NCBI RefSeq assembly: GCF_030286555.1
Contig: NZ_JASVWF010000002.1
Location: 496,001-560,000, forward strand
Source: Actinomycetospora termitidis
Lineage (GTDB): Bacteria; Actinomycetota; Actinomycetes; Mycobacteriales; Pseudonocardiaceae
Reading direction: 5' to 3'
DNA: 64,000 nt
Shown: positions 1 through 7,735 of the stretch, piece by piece
How positions within the stretch are numbered: the first letter of the stretch is position 1
Layout: every line of letters begins with the position of its first letter
Position numbers and translations under genes: made by a program
The notes under the pieces: generated by a model
The model's input: only the letters and a program-made list of their open reading frames with translations
Database searches by the model: none
What the model was told of the DNA's origin: nothing

Positions 1-1276
1 GCAGCAGGGCGTGCTGCCGGCGGACCTGGTCGCGGCCGCGGTAGGGCTCGCGGCGGCCCTCGTACTCGCTGGAGAGCCAGCCGTCCCAGCCGGTGCGCCG
101 CAGCACGTCGACGATCGGTTCCCAGGGGATGTGCAGGTCCCGCCCGGCGTCGTCGATCTCGAAGAACTTCGTCTGGATGAACGCGACGTCGTCGATCATC
201 TCCTCGAGGTCGGACACCGGCACCGCCAGCGGTTCGAGGAACGCGGGCCGCTTGCCCTTCGCGAAGCCCTCGTGGCCGTCGTCCACGGGAACGGTCTGGA
301 AGATTCCCGTGTCGACCATCAGCCGGAAGTGCTTGGAGCCGGTCCGCCGCATGAACTCCCGGTAGCCGTCGACGACGGGGTGGTGCAACGGGGTCGGGCT
401 GTGGATCTCGGGGCAGATGACGACGTCGAGGTCCGCGGCCAGATCCAGCACCTTCTCGACGGCGGGTGCCCAGATCGGGTGCGGGTCCAGCTCGGCGGAG
501 ACGACGCCGAACTTGGGCCGGAGGAAGCCGAAGCCGAGCCGGTGGGCCAGGCGGAGGTCCCGGGCGAGCTGCGCCGCGCCCTCGTCGACGGTGAGGTCGC
601 GGTCGCGCCACATCGCCGTGTCGACCCAGGCCCCGAGGTTCGTCGGCACCAGGCCGTGGCGCTCGAGGCTGGCGTGCCAGGTGTCGATCCACGCCGACGA
701 CGGCTCGGGGTAGCCCGGCACGTGGGCCTCCCCGAGGATCTCGATCCCGGTGGCGCCGAGGTCGGCGATGTCGGCCATCGCGTCCTCGAGCGTCATCGAG
801 GTGAACATGTCCCCGGCGTAGCTGTAGAGGGACACGCCCAGCCGGGGCCCGGTGATCGGTGCGTCCGGCACGACGACCCGCACTCCCTCGGCCCGGAAGA
901 CCGAGGGCTGGGCGAACGCCGGGATGTACGGCGCGCGGAGCCGGACGGCCACCGCCACCTGGTGCGGGCCGAGGCGCAGCCCGCCGGGACGCGGGACGGT
1001 GACGGTCGCGAGCTCGTCGGCGGCCCAGCGGACGTCGGTCGAGGCGCGGAGCTCGTCGAGGGTGAACGTGCGGCCCTGCAGGGTCCAGACGCCGGCCTCG
1101 GGCGGGAAGCTCTCGCCGTCGACGACGACCTCGACCCCCTCGACGAGGCTGCCCGCGATCCCGCGGTAGTTGGGCATCCGCAGGTCCATGCGGAAGCCGG
1201 TGACGGTCCCGTCGGCGGCGGCGACGTTGGCGAAGCCGCGGCGCTGGACGAGGTCGCGTTCGAGCACGGTGGTCAC
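1..1276 (-). CDS. Fused C-glycoside deglycosidase beta (DUF6379) + alpha (TIM-barrel) subunits, 3' end outside window
   Basis: 425 residues are visible and no stop occurs before the window edge. Residues 1-120 look like the small beta subunit of C-deglycosylating enzymes (DUF6379, DgpB/CarB), with the blocks MPNYRGIAGSLVEG and TDVRWAADELATVTV. From about residue 145 an AP-endonuclease-2-like TIM barrel begins (LGVSLYSYAGDMFT), the fold of the alpha subunit DgpC/CarC. Probable metal ligands are the acidic and polar residues of ICPEIH, MVDTG, QTKFFEID and SSEYEG. In characterised systems the two subunits are separate and together cleave the C-C bond of 3-keto C-glycosides by beta-elimination. 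Here they are one chain, beta first. The GTG start overlaps the stop of the upstream oxidase by four bases (GTGA), so translation is probably coupled. Function is inferred from family and neighbours. The substrate is unknown. Confidence 0.8.
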   Translation of the reverse strand, partial: MTTVLERDLVQRRGFANVAAADGTVTGFRMDLRMPNYRGIAGSLVEGVEVVVDGESFPPEAGVWTLQGRTFTLDELRASTDVRWAADELATVTVPRPGGLRLGPHQVAVAVRLRAPYIPAFAQPSVFRAEGVRVVVPDAPITGPRLGVSLYSYAGDMFTSMTLEDAMADIADLGATGIEILGEAHVPGYPEPSSAWIDTWHASLERHGLVPTNLGAWVDTAMWRDRDLTVDEGAAQLARDLRLAHRLGFGFLRPKFGVVSAELDPHPIWAPAVEKVLDLAADLDVVICPEIHSPTPLHHPVVDGYREFMRRTGSKHFRLMVDTGIFQTVPVDDGHEGFAKGKRPAFLEPLAVPVSDLEEMIDDVAFIQTKFFEIDDAGRDLHIPWEPIVDVLRRTGWDGWLSSEYEGRREPYRGRDQVRRQHALL

Positions 1277-2769
1277 GCTCCCTGGGCGGGTCGGGCACCG
1301 GTGAGGGTGCGGGTCAGGTCGGCGGCGATCGCGCGGGCGCCCGCGACGGCGAGCGCGAGCGCGGTGAGGGTGGGGTTGGCGGCGATCTCGGTGCCGATCA
1401 CGCCGTTGCCGGCGACGCGGAGGTGCTCGACTCCCCACACCTGCGACGTCGGGTCGCAGACGCTGGTCCCGTCGTCGGCGCGGCCGAGGCGCACCGTGCC
1501 CTGGTAGTGCAGCGAGGCGCCGGCGGACAACACGACCGGCGCGGGGTCCAGGGGCTCGCCGAGCGCGTGCGCGGCGCGGCGCACCGCGGCCGTCGCGGCC
1601 TCGGTCCGTTCCCGGTCGACCGCGGACAGCCCGTAGTGGATCGTCGGCGCGGGCAGGCCGTAGGCGTCGAGGTCACCCGCGTCGAAGGTCACGCGGTCCT
1701 CGGCGCGGACGTCCTTCGCGCAGAACCAGCCGAGGCCGACGATCGACCCCGGGGCCGCGTCCTGCGCCACGAACGGGATCGGCGAGGCGTCGAGCTGCAT
1801 CATCTGGCCGTGGAAGGGCTCGGAGCGGGTGTACGGCACCCAGCTCACGCCCGCGGACGCCGCGGCGGGCGGGCGTCCGGCCACGTCGCGCAACCGGACG
1901 GCGTACACGATCTGCGGCTGGTCGTTCAGGTACCGGCCCAGGGCGGCGGGCCGGACGCCGGAGGCCCACAGCAGCTGGGGGGTGCGCAGGGCGTCCGCCG
2001 CGACGACGACGTGTCGGGCGCGGACGGCGTGCTCCTCGCTGGTGCGGCGGTCGCGGACCCGCACTCCGACGGCCCGGCCGTCCTCGACGACGACGCGGGT
2101 CACCAGGGCCTCGGCGTGCAGCCCGAAGGCGGGGTCGGCCCGGGTCGCCTCGCCGAGCACGACGTCGGCGCCGGACCAGTGCACGGCGCCGTCCGCGCCG
2201 ACCCGCACGGCCAGCGGCATCGGGCCGACCCGCCGGTCGGGGGCGCGGCCGGCGTCGAGGGCCGCGGCCAGGCGCTCCCGGACCGTGCCGGCGAACGGGG
2301 CGTCGGCGAAGGGGTCCCGCGTCACCCCGAGCAGCCGCTCCGCGGTGTCGAGGAGCTCGTCGAGCCCGTCCACGTCCGGGCGCTCGTCGTCCCCGGGCCG
2401 CGGGCAGGCCCCCGTCCAGTGCGCCCCCATCCCGCCGACGCACGCGGACATCGCGACCGAGGGCATCCCGCCCGCGTGCGCGGCGTCGAGCAGGAAGGTG
2501 CCCTCGCGGCGGACCCGCGCGGCGCCGGGGCGCCACGGGGCGACCTCGGCCGGGCCGGGGCCCTCCGAGGCGGTCCGGGCACGGGCGGCCTCGTCGTCGG
2601 GGAGGTTCTTGACGTGCACCCCGGCCGGCTCGCCGAGCCGGGGACCGACCTCGAACATCGCGACCCGCGTGCCGGGGACGAGCTCGGCGAGGACCCGGGC
2701 GTAGGCCGACCCGGCCGGACCGCTGCCGACGATCGCGACCTCGACCTCGTCGGGGAAGCGGCCGGTCAC
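1273..2769 (-). CDS. GMC / pyranose-oxidase-like FAD oxidoreductase (CarA-like glycoside 3-oxidase)
   Basis: 498 residues from a GTG start. An N-terminal Rossmann motif (VAIVGSGPAGSAYARVL) binds FAD. CVGGMGAHWTGACPRP resembles the flavin-site segment of bacterial pyranose oxidase and C-glycoside oxidase (CarA) proteins. The C-terminal GMC catalytic pair is present as the His of LHYQGTVRLG and the Asn of AANPTLTALALA. Such enzymes oxidise a sugar hydroxyl, C3 for CarA, making the keto-glycoside that the deglycosidase needs. Start and stop overlap both neighbours by four bases (GTGA on each side), so it is tightly coupled between the importer and the fused deglycosidase. The upstream reading frame is open well into the importer gene, so the start rests on the overlap and on the Rossmann fold beginning there. 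A pyranose 2-oxidase specificity cannot be excluded. Confidence 0.82.
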   Translation of the reverse strand: MTGRFPDEVEVAIVGSGPAGSAYARVLAELVPGTRVAMFEVGPRLGEPAGVHVKNLPDDEAARARTASEGPGPAEVAPWRPGAARVRREGTFLLDAAHAGGMPSVAMSACVGGMGAHWTGACPRPGDDERPDVDGLDELLDTAERLLGVTRDPFADAPFAGTVRERLAAALDAGRAPDRRVGPMPLAVRVGADGAVHWSGADVVLGEATRADPAFGLHAEALVTRVVVEDGRAVGVRVRDRRTSEEHAVRARHVVVAADALRTPQLLWASGVRPAALGRYLNDQPQIVYAVRLRDVAGRPPAAASAGVSWVPYTRSEPFHGQMMQLDASPIPFVAQDAAPGSIVGLGWFCAKDVRAEDRVTFDAGDLDAYGLPAPTIHYGLSAVDRERTEAATAAVRRAAHALGEPLDPAPVVLSAGASLHYQGTVRLGRADDGTSVCDPTSQVWGVEHLRVAGNGVIGTEIAANPTLTALALAVAGARAIAADLTRTLTGARPAQGA

Positions 2770-4163
2770 GCGGGCTCCCCGGCACGTCGGGCCTCGTTGG
2801 CGGCGACGACGGTGGGCAGGTCGCGCTCGAGACGGTAGAAGGCCAGAGCGGCGACCTGGAGCAGGGCGAGGACGATCGGCAGGCCGACGTAGAGCCAGGT
2901 CAGGCCGGTCGTGACGGCGGGGTCGGCAGCGCCGGGGCGGTACCCGATCACCGCGAGCCCGAAGGCGAGCAGTGCGCCGCCGATCGCGGTGCCGACCTTC
3001 GTCGCGAAGGAGTAGCCGGCGTAGAGCAACCCCTCGTTGCGCTCGCCGGTGCGGTGCTCCTGGTACTCGACGGTGTCCGAGACCAGGGCCGGCGCGGCCA
3101 CGAACCCGAAGCCGCCGACGATGCCGGAGACGAAGAAGAGGGCGGTGAACAGGGCCAGGTTCCCGGTCGCCGGGACGAGCAGGAGGTGTACCGGGACGCT
3201 GAGCAGCAGGCCGCCGATCACGCCGCGACGGTGGCCGGTGCGGCGCAGGACCCACGGGGTGACGATCGAGCCGAGCAGGGCCGAGACGGAGAAGCCGAGC
3301 AGGATCACCGGGATCGCGCCGGGGTTCCCCATCACCGAGAGCGCGTAGTACACGGCGCCACCGGTCAGCACACCGAGGCGGGCGAACATGAACAGGCTGG
3401 AGACGAAGACGGCGACCCACGGGGTGTTCGACGCGAGGGTGCGCAGGCTGGTGCCGAGCGAGCGGCGCTGCGCGGCGGGGGTGAACGGGACGCGCTCCTT
3501 CGCGGTGCCGGCGACCACCCAGAACAGCAGCAGCCCGACCCCGGCGAAGATCGAGACGACGACGAGGAACCCGTGGCGCTGGTCGCCGCCGCCGAACACG
3601 CCGACCAGGGGCGTCGTCAGGCCGGAGACGACGACGAGGCCGATCGAGGCGCAGGCGAAGCGCCAGCCGGAGAGTCGCATGCGCACGTCGGAGGACCGGG
3701 TCATCATCGGCATGAGGGCGCCGTAGGGGATGTTCACCAGCGAGTAGACGAGACCGACGAGGATCAGCGAGGCGTAGGCCCAGACGATCGAGCCGGTGCC
3801 GCCGCCGGGGGCGGGCGTGGTGAACGTGAGCACGGTCAGCACCGCGAGCACCGGTGCCCCGAACATCAGGTAGGGGCGGGCCCGGCCGAACCGCGTCTGC
3901 GTGCGGTCGAGCAGCAGCCCGACGGCGGGATCGGCGATCGCGTCGAGCGCGCGGGCGACGAACAGGATCGTGCCCGCGGTCGCGGCGCCGATGAGGGCGA
4001 CGTCGGTGTAGAAGAAGAGCAGGTAGCTGGTGATCGTCGTCCAGGTCAGGTTGGACGCGAGGTCGCCGAGGCCGTAGCCGAGGCGTTCGCCGACGCGGGG
4101 CTGTGCGTCGGCCGGGGCGGAGGGCGCGGCCGCGACCGGGCCGTCCACGGTCTCACTCGTCAT
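2766..4163 (-). CDS. GPH-family glycoside:cation symporter (MFS)
   Basis: 465 residues with about 12 membrane segments. The N-terminus GERLGYGLGDLASN followed by ALDAIADPAVGLLLDRTQTR is the signature of the glycoside-pentoside-hexuronide cation symporter family (MelB/LacS/XylP relatives), which imports glycosides with a proton or sodium ion. A GGAG ribosome-binding site precedes the ATG. The gene lies between the isomerase (34-base gap) and the oxidase (4-base overlap), which makes it the probable uptake step for the glycoside that the operon degrades. The particular glycoside cannot be read from the sequence. Confidence 0.87.
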   Translation of the reverse strand: MTSETVDGPVAAAPSAPADAQPRVGERLGYGLGDLASNLTWTTITSYLLFFYTDVALIGAATAGTILFVARALDAIADPAVGLLLDRTQTRFGRARPYLMFGAPVLAVLTVLTFTTPAPGGGTGSIVWAYASLILVGLVYSLVNIPYGALMPMMTRSSDVRMRLSGWRFACASIGLVVVSGLTTPLVGVFGGGDQRHGFLVVVSIFAGVGLLLFWVVAGTAKERVPFTPAAQRRSLGTSLRTLASNTPWVAVFVSSLFMFARLGVLTGGAVYYALSVMGNPGAIPVILLGFSVSALLGSIVTPWVLRRTGHRRGVIGGLLLSVPVHLLLVPATGNLALFTALFFVSGIVGGFGFVAAPALVSDTVEYQEHRTGERNEGLLYAGYSFATKVGTAIGGALLAFGLAVIGYRPGAADPAVTTGLTWLYVGLPIVLALLQVAALAFYRLERDLPTVVAANEARRAGEPA

Positions 4164-4197
4164 CGAGGGCTCCAGGGAGTCGGTGGTGGGAGAGGTG

Positions 4198-5118
4198 TCA
4201 GGGGGTGACGAGCGGGCGCAGGGTGCGGTGGGCGATGCGCAGGCCGTCCTCGACGCGGTCGGGCGTGCCGCCCCAGACCGGGTCCTCGTGCTCGACGGAC
4301 AGGACGCCGGAGAAGCCGCCCTCGTGCAGGGCGTCGACGACGCCGGGCCAGTCGACCTGGCCGCGGCCGGGGACGCGGTAGCGCCACCACCCGACGTCCC
4401 AGGGGTCGGTGCGACCGACCGCGATGCCGGGCCAGCCGTAGCGGTGCCGACGCTCGGGGAAGAGCTCGACGTCCTTGGCCTGCGCGTGCCGGACGCGGTC
4501 GACGTAGGGGCGCAGTGCGGTGACCGGGTCGATGCCCATCCACATCAGGTGCGACGGGTCGTAGTTCAGGTACAGGCCGAGGGAGAACATCCACTCCCAC
4601 AGCTCGGGGGAATAGGCGAGGTTCCCGGGATAGCCGTCCGGGTGCCAGCCCTCCATCACGCAGTTCTCGATGACGATGTCCACCCCGCGCTCGCCCGCGT
4701 GGTCGACGATCGGCGCGAACACGGTCTCCGCGTCGGCGAGGTTCTCCGCGACGGTGCGGCCGGGGTGCCGGCCGACGAACGTGCCGACGGTGGGGACGCC
4801 CAGGGCGGCGGCCGCGTCGATGCAGGTGTGCAGGTGCTCGTGTACCGCGGCGCGCTCGCGGGCGTCGGGGTGCAGCGGGTTGTCGTAGTAGGCCAGCGAG
4901 GAGATCGCGAGGTCGTGCTTGCCGACGGTCTCGGCGATCTCGTCGGTCTGCCGGTCGGTCATCTCGGGCAGGGGCAGGTGGGCGGCGGTGAACGGGCGGT
5001 CGCCGAGCGCGGGCCAGGCGGCGACCTCGAGGGCCTCGAAGCCCTGCGCGGCCGCGAACGCGGCGATCTCTCCCAGCGTGCGTCCGGGCAGGCAGGCGGT
5101 GAGGAAGCCGAGCTTCAT
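4198..5118 (-). CDS. Sugar phosphate isomerase/epimerase (AP-endonuclease-2 TIM barrel)
   Basis: 306 residues, one complete TIM barrel starting MKLGFLTACLPGRTLGEIA. Metal-binding acidic and histidine residues are visible in DIVIENCVMEGWHPD, LNYDPSHLMWMG, HAQAKDVEL and LSVEHEDPVW. Proteins of this fold isomerise or epimerise keto-sugars, and some dehydrate 3-keto-glycosides. It is a second TIM barrel, distinct from the one in the fused deglycosidase at the operon's end. A role in processing the released keto-sugar is an inference. ATG overlaps the stop of the upstream dehydrogenase (ATGA). Confidence 0.85.
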   Translation of the reverse strand: MKLGFLTACLPGRTLGEIAAFAAAQGFEALEVAAWPALGDRPFTAAHLPLPEMTDRQTDEIAETVGKHDLAISSLAYYDNPLHPDARERAAVHEHLHTCIDAAAALGVPTVGTFVGRHPGRTVAENLADAETVFAPIVDHAGERGVDIVIENCVMEGWHPDGYPGNLAYSPELWEWMFSLGLYLNYDPSHLMWMGIDPVTALRPYVDRVRHAQAKDVELFPERRHRYGWPGIAVGRTDPWDVGWWRYRVPGRGQVDWPGVVDALHEGGFSGVLSVEHEDPVWGGTPDRVEDGLRIAHRTLRPLVTP

Positions 5119-6176
5119 CGCGGGACCTCGATCCAGGTGCCGGTGGCGGCCGAGGTCAGGACGGCCTCGGTGAGGGCGGCGGCGCGGCGGCCGTCGGCGA
5201 AGGTGGGGAGCCCGTCGGGGGCTTGGCCGCCGATCGCCGCGTAGGTGTCGGCGACGAAGGCGTCGAAGCAGTCCTGGTAGCCCTGCGGGTGTCCCGTCGG
5301 GACGAGCGAGTAGGGGGAGCCCTCCTCACCGCGGCGCAGCTCGCGGTTGCCGTCCCGCCCGCCGATCCACAGCGTCTCCGGCTGTTCCTGGTCGAAGGCC
5401 AGGCTCTCGCGCGCGGCGTCGACCGACAGCGCCAGCCGGTTCTTGCGCCCGGGGCTGACCTGGCTGACGACCAGGCTGCCGGCGACCCCGCCGACGGTCT
5501 CGAACTGCACGGTCGCCGCGTCCTCGGTGCGCACCGGGCGCCCGCCGCGGACCGGCTCGGCGATCACCGTGCGGGCGGACAGGCGGGCGATGCGGTCACC
5601 GGAGACGAACTCCGCGAGGTCGCACCAGTGCACCCCGATGTCGGCGAACGCCCGGGAGCCGCCGCCCCGGGCCGGGTCGACGCGCCAGTTCTCGTCGTCC
5701 GGGAGCGCCATCCAGTCCTGCAGGTAGTGCCCGTGCAGCAGGCGCACCGGGCCGGTGGTGCCGTCGGCGACGCGGGCGCGGGCAGCGCGGACGGTGGGGT
5801 AGAAGCGGTAGACAAACGGCACCGTCGCGACCCGTCCGGCCGCGGCCGCGAGGAGCTGGTCGGCCTCGGCCAGGCCCGTCGCGAGCGGCTTCTCGCATAC
5901 GACGTGCTTGCCGGCGCGCAGCGCGGCGGCGGCGATCGAGGCGTGGGTGGCATTCGGCGTGCAGACGTGGACGACGTCGACGTCGGATGCCTCGAGGAGC
6001 TCCTCGACCGAGGCCGTGGCGTACTCCGCGTCGAACCGGTCCGCCGCGGCCGCGCTCGACCCCGGGGTCGAGCCGACGATCCGCGACACGACCGCTCCTG
6101 CCCGGCGGACCGCCCGGGCGTGCACCGTGCCCATGAACCCGGTCCCGACGATCCCCGCATGGATCCGGTCCGACAT
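5115..6176 (-). CDS. Gfo/Idh/MocA family NAD(P)-dependent oxidoreductase
   Basis: 353 residues. The N-terminal nucleotide-binding fold starts AGIVGTGFMGTVHARAV. The conserved EKP triad lies in HVVCEKPLATGLAEAD, and the catalytic Asp-His pair in FADIGVHWCDLAEF. Family members oxidise or reduce sugar hydroxyls at C3 or related positions. The gut C-deglycosylation protein DgpA is of this family, so it could be a second, NAD-linked route to the 3-keto-glycoside or a reductase for the released 3-keto-sugar. It is the first gene of the operon: a 138-base gap with a perfect palindrome separates it from the ROK repressor gene. Confidence 0.87.
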   Translation of the reverse strand: MSDRIHAGIVGTGFMGTVHARAVRRAGAVVSRIVGSTPGSSAAAADRFDAEYATASVEELLEASDVDVVHVCTPNATHASIAAAALRAGKHVVCEKPLATGLAEADQLLAAAAGRVATVPFVYRFYPTVRAARARVADGTTGPVRLLHGHYLQDWMALPDDENWRVDPARGGGSRAFADIGVHWCDLAEFVSGDRIARLSARTVIAEPVRGGRPVRTEDAATVQFETVGGVAGSLVVSQVSPGRKNRLALSVDAARESLAFDQEQPETLWIGGRDGNRELRRGEEGSPYSLVPTGHPQGYQDCFDAFVADTYAAIGGQAPDGLPTFADGRRAAALTEAVLTSAATGTWIEVPR

Positions 6177-6231
6177 CCCCGCCCGCCTCCCGTGTGCTGG
6201 ACCACGGCGGTCGCCGTGGCTCGGCCCACAT

Positions 6232-6256
6232 ACTTCTGCTGATTTCGAGCAGAAGT
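6232..6256. promoter_or_regulatory. Perfect inverted repeat, probable ROK repressor operator of the glycoside operon
   Basis: ACTTCTGCT and AGCAGAAGT form perfect 9-base arms around a 7-base spacer, 56 bases before the first operon gene. The same half-site (CAGAAGTC) recurs before the ROK gene at 7584-7591. Position and symmetry fit an operator. Which protein binds is inferred from the neighbouring ROK gene. Confidence 0.6.
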
Positions 6257-6314
6257 CAACGGCGCAGCGACCTAAGAGTGGTGATACCGGGTATGCGTCC
6301 CGCGGATGATCGGG

Positions 6315-7535
6315 TCAGTTCGCGAGGGCCGGCTCGCCGCCGAAGCGCCGGCTCAGCTCGTCGCCGGAGAACACGCCGTCGAGCGCGAGGTGCACCGCTC
6401 CGACGGTCCCGCCGGTCGCGCCCAGCGCCGACGGCTCGATCCGCAGCGTGCGGGTGGCCAGGGGCAGCGAGCGGCGGTAGACCGCCTCCCGCACCGCCGC
6501 CAGGACGTGGTCGCCGGCGGCCACGACGCCGCCGGAGAGCACGACCCGTGCGGGGTTGTAGAAGCTGACCAGGGTCGCGAGGGTCGCGCCGATCACGCGT
6601 CCGGCCTCGGCCAGCAGAGCGCGGGCGGCCGGGTCGCCGTGCTCGGCGGCGACGGTGACGTCGGCGTGGGACAGCGATCCGTGCGCGTCGAGCCGCGCGG
6701 CGAGGACCTCGCTCCGGCCGGAGCGGGCGATCTCGCGGGCGTCCCGGGCGAGCGCCGCCCCGCCTGCGACGGCCTCGAGGCATCCGACGTTCCCGCACCG
6801 GCACACGACGTGCGTGTCGGTGACCGCGATGTGCCCGATGTCGCCCGCGCCGCCGTTCGCGCCGCGGTGGACCCGGCCGTTCGAGACCAGTCCCGCGCCG
6901 ATCCCGGTCCCGACCTTCACGCAGATCAGGTCCTGCCCCGCCGCCGTCGGGTCGGCGCGCAGCTCGCCCAGCGCGAGCAGGTTCACGTCGTTGTCGACCC
7001 ACACCGGCACGCCGAACCGCTCGGCGAGGCGGGCGCGGACCGGGTACCGGTCCCACCCGGGCATGATCGGCGGCGCGACGGGTAGTCCCGCGGCGACGTC
7101 GACCGGGCCGGGGAGTCCGATCCCGAGGCCCCAGACCGGGGTGTCCCGGCCGGTCAGGAGTTCCTCGACGCCCGCCTCGACCCGGCCGAGCACGAGTTCC
7201 GGCCCGTCCGCGACGTCGATGTCGACCTCGGACCGCTCGAGGACGCGCCCCGCGAGGTCGGCCACGGCCAGGCGCATCCCGCTGGCCCCGGCGTCGACGC
7301 CGACCACGACGCCGGCCTCGGCACGCAGGCGCAGCCGGCGGGGGGCGCGGCCCCCGGTGGACGGCCCGAGCCCGGCCTCCCCCAGGAGGCCGAGCTCACG
7401 CAGCTCCGCGACGCGTGCGGCGACGATGCTGCGACTGGAGCCGCACAGTCGGACGAGTTCGGGCTGACTGACGTCGGTCCGGGTCCGGACCGCGTGCAGG
7501 ACGTCCACCAGGTCGTCCGGGAACCCCGTCGGCAC
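6315..7535 (-). CDS. ROK-family transcriptional repressor
   Basis: 406 residues from GTG, with the purine-rich ribosome-binding site GGGAGGGAG just upstream. Residues 1-60 form a winged helix-turn-helix (SQPELVRLCGSSRSIVAARV). The rest is a ROK sugar-binding domain: GVDAGASGMRLAVADLAG (phosphate-loop-like), GIGLPGPVD, WVDNDVNLLALGE, and the zinc-binding motif CRCGNVGCLEAVAGG. ROK repressors release DNA when they bind a sugar or sugar phosphate. Upstream of, and co-oriented with, the glycoside operon, it is the obvious local regulator and probably controls itself through the 7565-7592 repeat. Confidence 0.88.
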   Translation of the reverse strand: MPTGFPDDLVDVLHAVRTRTDVSQPELVRLCGSSRSIVAARVAELRELGLLGEAGLGPSTGGRAPRRLRLRAEAGVVVGVDAGASGMRLAVADLAGRVLERSEVDIDVADGPELVLGRVEAGVEELLTGRDTPVWGLGIGLPGPVDVAAGLPVAPPIMPGWDRYPVRARLAERFGVPVWVDNDVNLLALGELRADPTAAGQDLICVKVGTGIGAGLVSNGRVHRGANGGAGDIGHIAVTDTHVVCRCGNVGCLEAVAGGAALARDAREIARSGRSEVLAARLDAHGSLSHADVTVAAEHGDPAARALLAEAGRVIGATLATLVSFYNPARVVLSGGVVAAGDHVLAAVREAVYRRSLPLATRTLRIEPSALGATGGTVGAVHLALDGVFSGDELSRRFGGEPALAN

Positions 7536-7564
7536 CGCGCTCCCTCCCGGTCCCGCCGTCGACG

Positions 7565-7592
7565 GGACTTCGGTCGGAATCTACAGAAGTCC
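7565..7592. promoter_or_regulatory. Inverted repeat upstream of the ROK gene, possible autoregulatory operator
   Basis: GGACTTC and GAAGTCC are 7-base arms 14 bases apart, 30 bases before the ROK start. The outer ACTTC/GAAGT pair matches the operon palindrome at 6232-6256, where the same two pentamers are 15 bases apart. Confidence 0.45.
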
Positions 7593-7608
7593 GGCCTCCG
7601 GCGCGGAA

Positions 7609-7627
7609 CCATCGACCCCGTCGATGG
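7609..7627. promoter_or_regulatory. Short perfect palindrome in the ROK/MFS divergent region
   Basis: CCATCGAC-ccc-GTCGATGG, 8-base arms with a 3-base centre, in the 200-base region between the divergent ROK and MFS genes. It could be an operator for the MFS gene or a small hairpin. No regulator for it is evident. Confidence 0.3.
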
Positions 7628-7735
7628 CCACTCCCAACCGGAATGATTTCCGATCACCTCGTCCGCGCCCCGACACTTCCGCCGGACGTGTGGTGCCGAT
7701 CACGGCCCCTCGACGAGGCGACAAGGAGGTCGGCC

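Noticed and set aside
11-1507. Long open frame on the plus strand opposite the deglycosidase/oxidase genes
   Set aside because: It is antisense to recognisable protein domains; long antisense frames are expected at this GC content.
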